Positions 1 to 8,946 of a stretch of DNA of 46,097 bases are shown here, piece after piece; position 1 is the first letter of the stretch; each line of letters starts with the position of its first letter. Both the position numbers and the translations under genes were made by a program. The notes beneath the pieces are model-generated. The model ran no database searches and was not told the origin of the DNA. It saw nothing but the letters and a program-made list of their open reading frames with translations. Origin of the DNA: Paractinoplanes tereljensis (lineage in GTDB: Bacteria > Actinomycetota > Actinomycetes > Mycobacteriales > Micromonosporaceae); NCBI RefSeq assembly GCF_016862435.1, contig NZ_BOMY01000011.1, positions 1 to 46,097 of the forward strand. The letters run 5' to 3'.

Positions 1-47
1 GGCGCAGATGCGCCGCCCGCCGCCGTGAAGTGCTGACCGCCCCAGCG

Positions 48-683
48 TCAGCACTGCTTCCATTGGAACTGGACCAGGGTGTAGACCTCGCCGTCCGAGG
101 CGCGCATCGAGATGTAACTGCGCCGCGTCGAGGTGCCCGCGTAGACCCGCAGCTCGGTGTTGATGTTGAGACTGCGGGTGACCCCGCAGGGTGCCCAGAC
201 CAGATCGGCGGTCTCGGTGATGTCGGTGGCCCGCCAGCTGCCGTCGTACGGCCCGGTGAACGGGTGGTCGACGTAGTTGTTGTCGGACGAGCCCTGGAAG
301 TAGTAGTTGGCCCGTTCCAGCGCGGTGGCCCCGGTTTCCAGGTGCATCTTGCCCCAGTAATCGGCCCGGGCAATCGCGAAGGTGAACCCCTGCGGGATGT
401 GCACGAGCACGTTGACCTGGCAGTTCTTCCGGAAGGCGGTGGGGTCGGTGGTTCCGCCGTCCTCGGCCAGGTACTGCGAGTAGGAAATCTTGAAGGCGGT
501 GTTGTCGGACTGCATCGCGGCCGACGCGGTGCCGGCCGGGCAGCCGGAGCCGTTGACGGTCTGCACGTCGAGCGTGACCTGACCGCTGGGCGGGGTGAGC
601 ACGGTGTCGGCCCGGGCCGGCCCGGACAGGGACAGCGCGGCGAGCACGGTGGCGGAGGCGAGTGCGGCCAGCCTGAAGGTCAT
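48..683 (-). CDS. Secreted DUF4360 family protein
   Basis: A 211-residue exported protein of unknown function. Residues 1-26 form a typical signal peptide ending in ARA, with cleavage expected before DTV. The mature part matches the DUF4360 pattern: a GSGCPAG motif (C48), KNCQ (C88), APCG (C166) and a C-terminal Cys (C211), which suggests two disulfides in an all-beta secreted domain. The ATG has a good Shine-Dalgarno sequence (GGAGGG, 7 nt upstream). It is divergent from a clear paralogue at 897-1559 with the same cysteine layout, so the pair arose by duplication. DUF4360 proteins are known only as secreted proteins of actinobacteria and fungi. The family call is by recognition of the conserved motifs; no activity is claimed. 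Confidence 0.85.
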   Translation of the reverse strand: MTFRLAALASATVLAALSLSGPARADTVLTPPSGQVTLDVQTVNGSGCPAGTASAAMQSDNTAFKISYSQYLAEDGGTTDPTAFRKNCQVNVLVHIPQGFTFAIARADYWGKMHLETGATALERANYYFQGSSDNNYVDHPFTGPYDGSWRATDITETADLVWAPCGVTRSLNINTELRVYAGTSTRRSYISMRASDGEVYTLVQFQWKQC

Positions 684-896
684 CGGGGTTCCCTCCTCGG
701 CGATCCAAGGTATTAGACATTGATCGATATGTATGAAGCGATCGAATGCTAGCCTCCCTCGCGAGCACTCAACAAGTGTTAATTAGTTTGCTTATCAAAG
801 GTCTGATCAAATCAACGCATTGACGCTCATCTATGAAATGTCTACCGTGACCCGCATCCCGAGAGGTCGCTGGGGCCTTTTCTGGAAGGAGTCCAA
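683..896. promoter_or_regulatory. AT-rich divergent promoter region with imperfect palindrome
   Basis: About 210 bp between the two divergent DUF4360 genes, strikingly AT-rich for this genome (around 720-850). An imperfect palindrome lies at 718-748: CATTGATCG at 718-726 and CGATCGAATG at 739-748, which mirror each other apart from one inserted base. It could be an operator shared by both genes. The + gene has a strong GGAAGGAG ribosome site just before 897. No specific sigma-factor promoter could be assigned. Confidence 0.4.
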
Positions 897-1559
897 ATGC
901 GAAAGGCGTTGTACATTTTCTGCGCCATGCTGGGGGTGTTCGCATCGGCCTTGATAGCCGGTCCGGCATCCGCGGTCGGCTATCTCGATCTACCCGTCCC
1001 ACCACCCACCGACCGGATCGTCATCGACGTGGTGACGGTCAACGGTTCGGGCTGCCCGGCCGGCACGGCGGCGGTCGCGGTGTCCCCCGACAACACGGCC
1101 TTCACCGTGACGTACTCGCAGTACACGGCACTGGTCGGGATCGGCGCGACGTCCACCGACTGGCGGAAGAACTGCCAGCTCAACATCGTCGTGCACGTCC
1201 CGAGCGGCTTCACCTACGCGATCAGCAAGGTCGACTACCGCGGGTTCGCCTCCCTCGAAGCGGGCGCGACCGCCCTGCAGAAGGCGAACTACTACTTCCA
1301 GGGCCAGTCGCAGACCGCGTTCGTGACCCACAACTACGCCGGCCCGCTGGGCGATGACTGGCAGAACAGCGACGAGATCCCGATCGCGTCGATGGTCTGG
1401 TCGCCCTGTGGCGCGCTGCGCAATCTCAACATCAACACGGAACTGCGGGTGGCGGCCGGCACTTCCGACCCCAAGAAGACCACGAGCTTCATTTCGATGG
1501 ACTCGACCGACGGCGCTCTGAACACCATTTACCACTTCGCCTGGCAGAACTGCCCCTAG
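897..1559 (+). CDS. Secreted DUF4360 family protein (paralogue)
   Basis: A 220-residue exported protein paralogous to the one at 48-683. The signal peptide spans residues 1-27 (cleavage after ASA). It repeats the motifs of its neighbour: VNGSGCPAGTA, RKNCQLNIVVH, WSPCGALRNLNINTELRV and a terminal Cys just before the final Pro. The two proteins share the whole domain, with short differences in the loop after the first Cys. The start is the ATG at 897, preceded by GGAAGGAG. The gene ends just before a strong bidirectional terminator at 1572-1602. Function is unknown; the exported, disulfide-rich fold suggests an extracellular role. Confidence 0.85.
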   Translation: MRKALYIFCAMLGVFASALIAGPASAVGYLDLPVPPPTDRIVIDVVTVNGSGCPAGTAAVAVSPDNTAFTVTYSQYTALVGIGATSTDWRKNCQLNIVVHVPSGFTYAISKVDYRGFASLEAGATALQKANYYFQGQSQTAFVTHNYAGPLGDDWQNSDEIPIASMVWSPCGALRNLNINTELRVAAGTSDPKKTTSFISMDSTDGALNTIYHFAWQNCP

Positions 1560-1571
1560 AACGAAAGGGAA

Positions 1572-1602
1572 GGCGCCGGCCGGAATTGTTCCGGCCGGCG
1601 CC
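1572..1602. terminator. Strong bidirectional hairpin terminator
   Basis: A perfect 14-bp stem: GGCGCCGGCCGGAA at 1572-1585, a TTG loop, and the exact complement at 1589-1602. It lies between the convergent DUF4360 gene and the ABC permease gene and probably ends both transcripts. There is no U-tract on the + side, as is common in actinobacteria. Confidence 0.8.
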
Positions 1603-1623
1603 AAGCCGTGCCCAAAATCGAAT

Positions 1624-2805
1624 TCAGCTGGCGGCCAGTGCCTCGGTCGGCGCCAATCGCGCCGCTCGAATCGCCGGATAGAGGCCCGCGATCGCGCCGA
1701 TCACCACGGTCGCGCCGACCCCGCCGGCCAGGGCCCACAACGGCACCACGGTGGGCCACTTCTGGGTGGTCGAATACGCCCCGGTGACCAGATAGCCGAG
1801 CAGCACCCCGGCCGCCCCGCCGAGCAGCGACAGCAGCAGTGACTCGGTGACGAACTGCGTGCGTACCTGCCCCTTGGTCGCGCCCAGCGACCGCCGCAGG
1901 CCGATTTCCGCCCGCCGTTCCAGCACCGAGATCACCATGGTGTTCGCGACGCCGATGCCGCCCACCAGCAGCGCCACCGCGCCCAGTCCCAGCAGCAGGG
2001 CGGTGAAGGTGGCGTTCGCCGTGCGCTGCGCGACGAGCGCGTCGGACGGCCGGGACACCTTCACCTCGTTCGGCTGCTGCGGGTTGGCGGTCGGCCCAAG
2101 CACGTTCCGGACCGCCTCCACCTGCGACTCGATCGCCCGGGCGTAGACCGTGGTCGGGTGCCCGTCGAAGCCCAGGTAGGTGGCCGCCGCCGACCAGCCG
2201 ACCAGGGCCGCCGAGTTCAGCTCGGGCGCCAGCGGCACCGGATCGAGCACCCCGAGCACGGTCCACACCCGACCGTTCAGATAGACCGTGGGCGGGTGGC
2301 CGAGCCGGCGGGCCGCGTCCGAACCGAGGACCACCGCCGGGTACCGGGCGGTGGCGGCGTTCAGCCAGGCGCCGCCGGACAGCGCGGCGCCGACCGTCTT
2401 GAGCAGGCCCAGGTCGGCGGCGAGCACGGCCAGGCCGCCGGTCTGCCCGGCCGGGATCCGATCGGTGCGGTAGACGTTCACGTCGTCCACCGACCCGGTC
2501 GCGGTGGCCGACAGCACCGGGCCGATCCGCCGGATCATCGGCACCGCGGTGTCCGGCAGGTCGGAATTCTTGCCGAACATCGTCTGCCCCGGCGTCACGG
2601 TCAGCATGTTGGTGCCCAGCGCGGCCAGGGCCCGATCGAGGTCGGCCTGGCTGGACGCCGAAATCCCGACCACCGCGGTCATCGCCGCGATGCCGATCGC
2701 GATCCCGAGTGCCGACAGCACCGCGCGCAGCGGTCTCGCCCGCAGCCCGGTGCCGCCCAGGCGCAGCAGGTCGGACGGGCGCAGCCGGGCCGGAGTGAGT
2801 GACAC
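1624..2805 (-). CDS. MacB/FtsX-type ABC transporter permease
   Basis: A 393-residue permease with MacB topology: one N-terminal membrane helix (about residues 20-45, in RPLRAVLSALGIAIGIAAMTAVVG), a large extracytoplasmic MacB_PCD-like domain (about 50-260), then three C-terminal helices of the FtsX domain (about 270-390) containing the typical RRAEIGLRRSLGA turn. The GTG start at 2805 directly follows the TGA of the ATPase gene (stop and start abut), so the two are translationally coupled. It is the last gene of the lipoprotein-fusion protein-ATPase-permease operon. MacB systems do not pump across the inner membrane but couple ATP hydrolysis to extrusion of peptides, lipoproteins or antibiotics from the cell surface. 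The substrate here is unknown. Confidence 0.92.
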   Translation of the reverse strand: MSLTPARLRPSDLLRLGGTGLRARPLRAVLSALGIAIGIAAMTAVVGISASSQADLDRALAALGTNMLTVTPGQTMFGKNSDLPDTAVPMIRRIGPVLSATATGSVDDVNVYRTDRIPAGQTGGLAVLAADLGLLKTVGAALSGGAWLNAATARYPAVVLGSDAARRLGHPPTVYLNGRVWTVLGVLDPVPLAPELNSAALVGWSAAATYLGFDGHPTTVYARAIESQVEAVRNVLGPTANPQQPNEVKVSRPSDALVAQRTANATFTALLLGLGAVALLVGGIGVANTMVISVLERRAEIGLRRSLGATKGQVRTQFVTESLLLSLLGGAAGVLLGYLVTGAYSTTQKWPTVVPLWALAGGVGATVVIGAIAGLYPAIRAARLAPTEALAAS

Positions 2806-3465
2806 TCAGACCACCTCCCCGTCCCGCATCGGCACCTGCCGGGGCAGGCTTCCGGCGATCTCGTGATCGTGGGTGATCACCAGGACGGTGGTGCCGGTCG
2901 CGTTCAACTCGCGCAGCAGTTCCACCACCCCGGCCCCGGAGACCGAGTCGAGGTTCCCGGTGGGTTCGTCGGCGAGCAGCACGGCCGGATCCCCGGCCAC
3001 CGCGCGGGCGATGGCGACTCGCTGCCGCTCGCCGCCGGAGAGCTGGTGCGGACGGTGGGTGAGCCGGTCACTCAGGCCGACCCGGACCAACGCGGCCTCC
3101 GCGCGCCACTCCCGCTCCCTTTTCGGTACGCCTGCGTAAAGCAACCCGTCCGCGACGTTGGCCACCGCGTCCCGCCCCGGCGCCAGGTGGAACTGCTGGA
3201 AGACGAAGCCGATCCGGCGGGCCCGCAGCGCCGACAGCTGCCGGTCGCTGAGCGTCGCCACATCGTGCCCGTCGATCTTCACCCGGCCCTCGGACGGCCG
3301 GTCCAGCGTGCCGATCAGGTGCAGCATGGTGGACTTGCCCGACCCCGATGGACCGACGATCGCCACCAGCTCGCCGTACTCCACGGACAAATCCACCGAC
3401 CGTACGGCGGTCACGCCACCCGGGTAACTCTTGGTGACCCCGGACAGCTCGATCACCTGACTCAT
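2806..3465 (-). CDS. MacB/LolD-type ABC transporter ATP-binding protein
   Basis: A 219-residue ATPase subunit. Visible motifs: Walker [10 protein letters not shown] (about residues 38-46), Q-loop in FVFQQFHL (about 88-95), signature LSGGERQR (about 142-149), Walker [13 protein letters not shown] (about 162-173) and switch His in VITHDHE. The ADEPTGNLD signature is typical of the MacB/LolD/FtsE family. The start is the ATG at 3465, which overlaps the stop of the upstream fusion protein gene (ATGA). The open frame continues far upstream, but that part is the wrong frame of the neighbour. It pairs with the permease immediately downstream. Confidence 0.95.
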   Translation of the reverse strand: MSQVIELSGVTKSYPGGVTAVRSVDLSVEYGELVAIVGPSGSGKSTMLHLIGTLDRPSEGRVKIDGHDVATLSDRQLSALRARRIGFVFQQFHLAPGRDAVANVADGLLYAGVPKREREWRAEAALVRVGLSDRLTHRPHQLSGGERQRVAIARAVAGDPAVLLADEPTGNLDSVSGAGVVELLRELNATGTTVLVITHDHEIAGSLPRQVPMRDGEVV

Positions 3466-4517
3466 GCCGGCACCCCCACCTTGGTGCCGTCCTCCAGGCC
3501 CGGGCCGGTGACCTCGACCTTGCCGTCGGCGAACAGGCCGGTCTCGACCGCGACGATCCGGGTCGTGCTGCCGTCGACGACCTGCACGCCGTAACCGCCC
3601 TCGGCCAGCGCGAGCAGCGCCCCGACCGGCACGGTAAGCACGTTCTTGCGTTCCGACGACGTGAAGTAGACGGCCACCGACGCCTCGTCCAGGCCGGTCG
3701 GGGCGCCGGAGAAGCCGATCGTCACCTCGAGCAGAGTGGTGTCCGGCTGGTCGCCCTGGCCCTCCTGCACCGTCGTACCCACCTTGATGATCTTGCCGTT
3801 GATCTTTTTGCCGTCGGGCATCTCGACCTGGACCGCGGCACCCGGCTTGGCCAGCCGCTGCGAGGCCATCGTCATCTTCACCGTGGCGACCAGCACGGTG
3901 CCGGCGTACTTCAGCAGTTCCGTGCCGCTCATCGCGGCGGAACCGTTCTCGGCGGTGACCGAGTCGACCCGGATCGCGGTCGCGGCGTAGGCGATCTGGC
4001 TGGTCTCCACCCGGCCGGTCTCGCTGAGTCCGAGGTCGTCCTGCCAGTCCTCGACTGCGGCGGCGGTGGACGACGAATAGGTGCTGTCGACAGTGAATCC
4101 GCGATAGCCGAGCGCCCAGAGGTTCTTCTCGAACTGCTTCACGTCCGCGCCCTTGACCCCTGGCGCGAGCGTCCGATAGGACGGCAGCGTGCCGTAGAGC
4201 AGCACCACCGGCTTGTTGTCGATCTTGTAAAGGGTCTGCCCCCGTTTGACCAACGCGCCGGAGTTCGGCAGCCAGGTCACCGTCCCGTTCGACTTGGCGG
4301 CGAGCGTGCTGGTCAGGCCGTGGCCCAGGGTGCCGTCGTGGGTCTCCCGGTCGACAAGCGTCTCCCGGGCGATCTCGGCTGTGGTGGGCGTGGTGTTGTC
4401 GCTGGCCCCGGCGCTGTTCCCGGACGGGTCGGGCAGGTTGAACACGGTGACCGCGGTGGCCACCGCCCCGACCGCGACCACCCCGGCCACGATTCCCGCG
4501 GTCCGCCGGGCGCTCAT
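3462..4517 (-). CDS. Membrane fusion protein with peptidoglycan-binding domain
   Basis: A 351-residue periplasmic-adaptor-like protein. Residues 7-27 form a single N-terminal membrane helix. Around residues 80-105 is the biotinyl-lipoyl-like half-motif ([23 protein letters not shown]) seen in HlyD/MacA-type adaptors. Residues about 118-172 resemble a PG_binding_1 domain ([16 protein letters not shown], later [12 protein letters not shown]). The beta-barrel and membrane-proximal parts follow to the C-terminus. Such adaptor-PG-binding fusions accompany MacB-type transporters in Gram-positive actinobacteria, where they probably anchor the complex in the wall. The ATG at 4517 overlaps the stop of the lipoprotein gene by 4 bp, and its own stop overlaps the ATPase start by 4 bp, so the operon is fully coupled. 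Confidence 0.88.
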   Translation of the reverse strand: MSARRTAGIVAGVVAVGAVATAVTVFNLPDPSGNSAGASDNTTPTTAEIARETLVDRETHDGTLGHGLTSTLAAKSNGTVTWLPNSGALVKRGQTLYKIDNKPVVLLYGTLPSYRTLAPGVKGADVKQFEKNLWALGYRGFTVDSTYSSSTAAAVEDWQDDLGLSETGRVETSQIAYAATAIRVDSVTAENGSAAMSGTELLKYAGTVLVATVKMTMASQRLAKPGAAVQVEMPDGKKINGKIIKVGTTVQEGQGDQPDTTLLEVTIGFSGAPTGLDEASVAVYFTSSERKNVLTVPVGALLALAEGGYGVQVVDGSTTRIVAVETGLFADGKVEVTGPGLEDGTKVGVPA

Positions 4518-5104
4518 GGGGCTTCCCTCTCGACCACGGTGCCGCGATCGTCGGTACCACCGCCGACCGACGTGCGCTTCTGGGCGCCCTCCGGCACGTA
4601 CTTCGAACAGGCCTTCTCGGCCTTGTCGAAGGTCGGGTCGCCCGGCCCGGTGCCCAACTTGGTGGCGTCGATGGCGATCCCGCCATCCGGTTGCGGGTCC
4701 GGGAAGTTCGGCACGCCGTTCTCCCGCATGCACTTGGCCATGTTGCGCGACCGTTCGAGGTCCTCGGCACTCGCCTTCGGCGGCACGCCACCGTTCGGCA
4801 GGTACTTCTTGCAGGCCTCCTGCGCCGCCTCGACCTTCGAGCGGTCGACGCCCGGGGGCTCGACGACCGCCATCTTGCCGCCCGACGGATCGGGGAACCA
4901 GCTGAGGCCCTGGTCCCGCATGCACTGCGAGAACTTCACGTCCGAGTCCGGGTCTTGCGAGGTGGACACGCTGGCACTGGCGCTCGGCTTGGCGGTGCCG
5001 GTCTGTGCGCTCGCCACCTGCGGATCGTTCGACGTGGTACGCCCACACCCGGCGACCACAAGGGCCGACATGAGGGCGAGCGCCGCGACCGTCCGGGTTC
5101 GCAT
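4514..5104 (-). CDS. Lipoprotein with two tandem CMRxxG...FPDP repeats
   Basis: A 196-residue lipoprotein. The signal peptide ends in a lipobox LVVAGC with lipidated C20. After a Ser/Thr/Ala-rich linker (about 21-55) come two similar repeats. Each begins with CMRxxG (C61 and C125), continues with WFPDP or NFPDP, and ends with an A-C-x-K-Y segment (C98 and C166). The four cysteines probably form one disulfide or metal site per repeat. This repeat family is often found as the first gene of actinobacterial MacB-type operons, which is also its position here. The ATG at 5104 is chosen because the lipoprotein signal begins there; a 12-residue upstream extension would spoil it. Function in the complex is unknown. 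Confidence 0.8.
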   Translation of the reverse strand: MRTRTVAALALMSALVVAGCGRTTSNDPQVASAQTGTAKPSASASVSTSQDPDSDVKFSQCMRDQGLSWFPDPSGGKMAVVEPPGVDRSKVEAAQEACKKYLPNGGVPPKASAEDLERSRNMAKCMRENGVPNFPDPQPDGGIAIDATKLGTGPGDPTFDKAEKACSKYVPEGAQKRTSVGGGTDDRGTVVEREAP

Positions 5105-5174
5105 CGTCGTCTCCTTCACCGGCGGCCGGTCGGCCGCCACGGGACGAAGTACAGCGATCGACCGGTTTCCCCAC

Positions 5175-5208
5175 CGTCACGAAAAAACGTGACGCCCAAT
5201 TGACGCCC
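5175..5208. promoter_or_regulatory. Operator candidate: inverted repeat plus 11-bp-spaced direct repeats
   Basis: Between the divergent efflux operon and the response regulator gene. A perfect inverted repeat is formed by CGTCACG (5175-5181), six A residues and CGTGACG (5188-5194). Overlapping it is a direct repeat TGACGCCC at 5190-5197 and 5201-5208, exactly 11 bp apart. That spacing is the hallmark of OmpR/PhoB-type regulators, which bind head-to-tail on one face of DNA. The likely ligand is the response regulator encoded at 5230, acting on itself and/or the efflux operon. Confidence 0.6.
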
Positions 5209-5229
5209 GCGCGCGGCACGATGAGAGGC

Positions 5230-5883
5230 ATGCGCATCCTGGTGGTCGAGGACGAGCCGCTGCTGGCCGACGCGGTGGCTCAGGGTCTGCGCCACGAGGC
5301 CCACGCGGTGGACGTGGCGTACGACGGCGCGGCCGCCCTGGAACGCTTCGGCGTCAACGACTACGACGTGGTGGTGCTGGACCGCGACATCCCCGCGGTG
5401 CACGGCGACGACGTGTGCCGGGTCATCGTCACCCAGGGCGAGACCCGGGTGCTGATGCTGACCGCCGCGGCCGGCATCGACGACCGGGTCACCGGGCTGT
5501 CCCTGGGCGCCGACGACTACCTGCCCAAGCCGTTCGCCTTCCGCGAGCTCTCCGCCCGGGTCACCGCGCTGGGCCGGCGGTCCCGCCCGGCCGCCCCGCC
5601 GATCCTGCGCCGGGCCGGCATCAGCCTCGACCCGCATCGCCGCGAGGTCCACCGGGGCGGACGCTACGTTCCGCTGTCCCGTAAGGAGTTCGCGGTGCTG
5701 GCCGAGCTGCTGCGCGCCGACGGCACCGCGGTGTCGGCCGAGGTGCTGCTGGAGAAGGCCTGGGACGAGAACGCGGATCCGTTCACCCACGCCGTACGCA
5801 TGACGATTTTGAAATTGCGCCGGAAGCTGGGTGAACCGCCCGTGGTGCTCACCGAGCCGGGAGTGGGGTACCGAATTCCATGA
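5230..5883 (+). CDS. OmpR-family response regulator
   Basis: A 217-residue two-component regulator. The receiver domain has the acidic pair E7/D8, phospho-acceptor D51 (VVVLDRDIP), T78 and K100 (LPKPF). The C-terminal winged helix (about 125-217) carries RRKLGEPPVVLTEPGVGYRIP. The start at 5230 (MRILVVEDE) is chosen because it begins the receiver strand; an ATG at 5221 would add three residues. The gene overlaps the histidine kinase start by 4 bp. It is divergent from the MacB-like operon, which fits a cell-envelope stress or antimicrobial peptide-sensing circuit controlling that transporter. Confidence 0.93.
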   Translation: MRILVVEDEPLLADAVAQGLRHEAHAVDVAYDGAAALERFGVNDYDVVVLDRDIPAVHGDDVCRVIVTQGETRVLMLTAAAGIDDRVTGLSLGADDYLPKPFAFRELSARVTALGRRSRPAAPPILRRAGISLDPHRREVHRGGRYVPLSRKEFAVLAELLRADGTAVSAEVLLEKAWDENADPFTHAVRMTILKLRRKLGEPPVVLTEPGVGYRIP

Positions 5884-7007
5884 AACTCACCGTCCGCACC
5901 CGGCTGACCCTGGTCTACGGTGGCCTGTTCGTGCTGGCCGGCATGGTGCTGCTGGGCGTCACCTACGTGCTGGTGCAGCAGCGCCTGCCGACCGCGGTGG
6001 CCGGCGAGGCCTCCTTCTCCCGGTCCGAGACGCTGACCCCGGACAACGGCCCCGGCCCGCAGGCGGTCGAGAAGATCATCACCGGCACCCAGGACACCGC
6101 CCTGCACACCCTGCTGACCCAGGGCCTGATCGCGCTGGCCGTGGTGAGCGCGGCCGCGATCGCCCTGGGCTGGCTGATCGCCGGCCGGATGCTCCAGCCG
6201 CTGCACCAGATCACCGCGACCGCCCGGCGGATAGCCACCGCCCCCGACGCCGACCGCGGCCTGCACGAACGCATCGCCCTGACCGGCCCGACCGACGAGA
6301 TAAAAGAACTGGCCGACACCTTCGACGTGATGCTGGCCCGCCTCGACCACTCCTTCGACGGCCAGCGCCGCTTCATCGCCAGCGCCTCCCATGAGCTGCG
6401 CACCCCGCTGACCCTGAACCGCACCCTGCTGGAGGTCGCCCTCACTCCCGACGGGGTCTCGGAGGAGGTCCGGCAGCTGGGCACCACCCTGCTGACGATC
6501 AACGACCGGCACGGCCGGCTGATCGACGGCCTGCTCCTGCTGGCCCAGTCGGACCGCCCGGTCTCCGAACGCTCCTATGTAGACCTGGCCGACATCGTCG
6601 ACCACGTGGCCGTCTCCGACACGGTGAAGGTGATTGCCGAACCGGCCGAGGCGGCGGTGGCCGGCAACCCCGTGCTCCTGGAACGCCTGGTGCAGAACCT
6701 GGTGGAGAACGGCATCCGGCACAACATCCCGCAGAACGGCTGGGTCCGGGTCCGCACCGGAATCCGCCCGGACGGCTGGGTGATCCTCGAGGTGAGCAAC
6801 TCCGGCCCGGCCATCCCCCGCTACGAGGTCGCCGGCCTCTTCGAGCCGTTCCACCGATACGGCAAAGAACGCCTGCACTCCCCGGGCGCCGGCCTGGGCC
6901 TGTCGATCGTCCGAGCGGTGGCCAAGGCGCACGGCGGCCAGGTGACGGCCACCGCCCGCGACGAGGGCGGCCTGATCGTCACGGTGCTCCTCCCGCGAGC
7001 CCTCTAG
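5880..7007 (+). CDS. Two-component sensor histidine kinase
   Basis: A 375-residue HAMP-type kinase. Membrane helices lie at about residues 10-33 and 82-103 and enclose a short extracytoplasmic loop of about 48 residues, too small for a ligand-binding fold. HAMP follows to about 157. The HisKA H-box is SHELRTPLT with H171. The HATPase has the N-box LVQNLVENGIRHN and the G-box GAGLGLSIV. The ATG overlaps the regulator stop (ATGA). A short sensor loop is typical of kinases that sense envelope stress or an ABC transporter partner; the divergent MacB-like operon is the obvious candidate. Confidence 0.93.
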   Translation: MKLTVRTRLTLVYGGLFVLAGMVLLGVTYVLVQQRLPTAVAGEASFSRSETLTPDNGPGPQAVEKIITGTQDTALHTLLTQGLIALAVVSAAAIALGWLIAGRMLQPLHQITATARRIATAPDADRGLHERIALTGPTDEIKELADTFDVMLARLDHSFDGQRRFIASASHELRTPLTLNRTLLEVALTPDGVSEEVRQLGTTLLTINDRHGRLIDGLLLLAQSDRPVSERSYVDLADIVDHVAVSDTVKVIAEPAEAAVAGNPVLLERLVQNLVENGIRHNIPQNGWVRVRTGIRPDGWVILEVSNSGPAIPRYEVAGLFEPFHRYGKERLHSPGAGLGLSIVRAVAKAHGGQVTATARDEGGLIVTVLLPRAL

Positions 7008-7864
7008 GTAGCGGCCGGCACGGCCTGGTCGGCTGGGGCGGCGGCGGTTTCGGTGGGGACGGTGGTGCGGCGGGCCAGACCGATCACGCCCAGGGTCATC
7101 ACGATGGCGGCCACGGCGACGACGACACGGCCCTCGGTGCCGAAGCGGAAGGTCTCGTGGAAGACGACCACGCCGGCGATCGCGGCCACGATCGGGTTGG
7201 CGACGCTCACCGTGGCCAGCGGCGCGGCCAGGCCCGCGCCCCGGTAGGAGAGCTGGCTCAGGACGTAGCCGCCGATCCCGAGCAGCACGACCAGGCCGGC
7301 CTGGACCATGGAGACGTTCTCCAGGCCGTCGTCGGTGAAGGCCGCCATCACGGCCTTGGACAGGACCGACGAGATGCCGAAGGCCACCCCCGCGGCGGCC
7401 GCCAGCAACATCGCCCTGGTGCGGGGGCCGGCCGTGGTGGCCGCCCCGACCAGCCCGACCACCAGGATCAGCGTGATCAGCGCGAGATAGCGGGCGTCGG
7501 CCGAGGTGAGCAGGGACGGTCCGGCGGACTCCACCGAGAGCGACATGATCAGGCACAGTCCAGCGACGGTCAGACCGGCGTCTATCCACGCCGGGATGCT
7601 TATCTTGGTGCGATATCGAAGTGCCGAGATGGGCAGGGCGAACAGCAGGGTCAGCGTGCCCAGGGCCTGGACCACCGCGACCGTGCCGAAGTTCAGGGCG
7701 ATCACGTGCAGGCCGACCCCGCCCGCCGTGAGCACCAGCGCCACCACCCAGCGGGCCAGACCCCGTTGGCCGTTCTTGGCCAGACGTTCCTGTGCGACGG
7801 CGGCCCCCGCATAACTCGCCGCGGACAAAACAGACAGCGTGACAGCCCAACCGAGCGAAGCCAT
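7004..7864 (-). CDS. DMT/EamA-like membrane transporter
   Basis: A 286-residue polytopic protein with about nine to ten predicted helices. It belongs to the drug/metabolite transporter superfamily by its repeated small helices, for example VGLHVIALNFGTVAVVQALGTLTLLFALPIS and a C-terminal LATVSVANPIVAAIAGVVVFHE, the signature end of the second EamA repeat. The ATG at 7864 has a good AGAGGGG ribosome site about 7 nt upstream; longer starts lack one. Its stop overlaps the kinase stop by a few bases (convergent). Substrate unknown. Confidence 0.85.
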   Translation of the reverse strand: MASLGWAVTLSVLSAASYAGAAVAQERLAKNGQRGLARWVVALVLTAGGVGLHVIALNFGTVAVVQALGTLTLLFALPISALRYRTKISIPAWIDAGLTVAGLCLIMSLSVESAGPSLLTSADARYLALITLILVVGLVGAATTAGPRTRAMLLAAAAGVAFGISSVLSKAVMAAFTDDGLENVSMVQAGLVVLLGIGGYVLSQLSYRGAGLAAPLATVSVANPIVAAIAGVVVFHETFRFGTEGRVVVAVAAIVMTLGVIGLARRTTVPTETAAAPADQAVPAAT

Positions 7865-8025
7865 AAACACCCCTCTTTGAGCTTGCCTCACGTACCCCCG
7901 TCTCAGCCTCTCGATTTCCTGGGATCTTGGCGTCATCCGCACGGTGTAAATCCATCTGCGTCAGTCGCGGTACAAGACCGAAAATGCCTTTCGGTACGCG
8001 GACCAGCACTGCCACGATCGTGGGC

Positions 8026-8946
8026 ATGACGGACACGCCCCATACCCGGATCGGCTGGCTCGACCTGCCGGCGGCGGTTCGTTTCCGGATCGAGACGATT
8101 GTCGGTGGCGGCCGGGTCGAGACGGCCGTGTCGCAACGGGGTGGCTTCTCCCCCGGCACCGCCGATCGGGTCACCACCGAGACCGGCCGGAGAGCCTTCG
8201 TCAAGGCGGTGCACCCGGCGATCAACAGCCGCTCGGCCGAGCTGGCCCGGATGGAGACCCGGGTGAGCACCGCCCTGCCCCGCACCGCTCCGGTCCCGCA
8301 GCTGCTGGGCGCGTTCGACGACGATGACTGGGTGGTCCTGGTCCTCGAGGACGTCGACGGCGCCCAACCCCGTACCCCCTGGGTGGAAGTTGAATTCGAC
8401 GCGGCCCTGGCCGCGCTCACCGAGTTGGCCGCCGCCGTCACCCCGTCGCCGGTCGGCGATCTGCCGACGACCGCGGAACGCTTCGCCGAGGATTTCGCCT
8501 CGTGGGACCGGATCGCCGCCGACCCGCCCGCCGACCTCGACCCGTGGCTGGCCGGGCGGCTGCCCGAGCTGGCCACCGCCGCGAAACGCTCGCTCGACGC
8601 CCTGAGCAGCGGAAACACCCTCGTGCACTGCGACATCCGGGCCGACAACATGCTGGTTCGCCACGACGACGGCCGGGTGGTGATCGTCGACTGGCCGTGG
8701 GGCGCGAACGGGCCCGAGTGGGTCGACCGGCTGCTTCTCGGCGTCAACGTCTACGTGCACGGCGGCGATCCGGCGCGGGCCCTGGACACCGTCGACCCGG
8801 CCGTGGTGACCGACTTCCTGGCCGGCCTGGTCGGCTATTTCGAGCACATCTGCCGCCTGCCGCCGCCGCCCGCGATCCCCACCGTGCGCGCCTTCCAGCG
8901 GAGGCAGGCCGACGCCCTGCGGCCCTGGTTGCGCGAACGCCTCTGA
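8026..8946 (+). CDS. Aminoglycoside-phosphotransferase-fold kinase (APH family)
   Basis: A 306-residue protein with the APH/choline-kinase fold. The catalytic loop is H201-C-D203-I-R-A-D-N208, and the metal-binding Asp is D222 in VVIVDWPW. The N-lobe Lys is likely K60 (AFVKAV), and the hinge is VLVLEDV. The family includes antibiotic kinases but also many kinases for small metabolites, and nothing here points to resistance. The ATG at 8026 is chosen because the conserved fold begins shortly after; an extension to 7927 has no support. It is monocistronic. Confidence 0.82.
   Translation: MTDTPHTRIGWLDLPAAVRFRIETIVGGGRVETAVSQRGGFSPGTADRVTTETGRRAFVKAVHPAINSRSAELARMETRVSTALPRTAPVPQLLGAFDDDDWVVLVLEDVDGAQPRTPWVEVEFDAALAALTELAAAVTPSPVGDLPTTAERFAEDFASWDRIAADPPADLDPWLAGRLPELATAAKRSLDALSSGNTLVHCDIRADNMLVRHDDGRVVIVDWPWGANGPEWVDRLLLGVNVYVHGGDPARALDTVDPAVVTDFLAGLVGYFEHICRLPPPPAIPTVRAFQRRQADALRPWLRERL

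Noticed and set aside
5200..5229. Earlier starts (TTG 5200, ATG 5221) for the response regulator
   Set aside because: They add residues outside the receiver fold and lie in the operator candidate; kept only as alternatives.
5664..8747. Very long minus-strand open frame (over 1000 codons)
   Set aside because: It is antisense to a response regulator, kinase, transporter and kinase-fold gene with clear domains. High GC keeps antisense frames open; no recognisable fold.
8026..8946. Antibiotic resistance determinant
   Set aside because: The APH fold is shared by many metabolite kinases; no resistance-specific motif or context.
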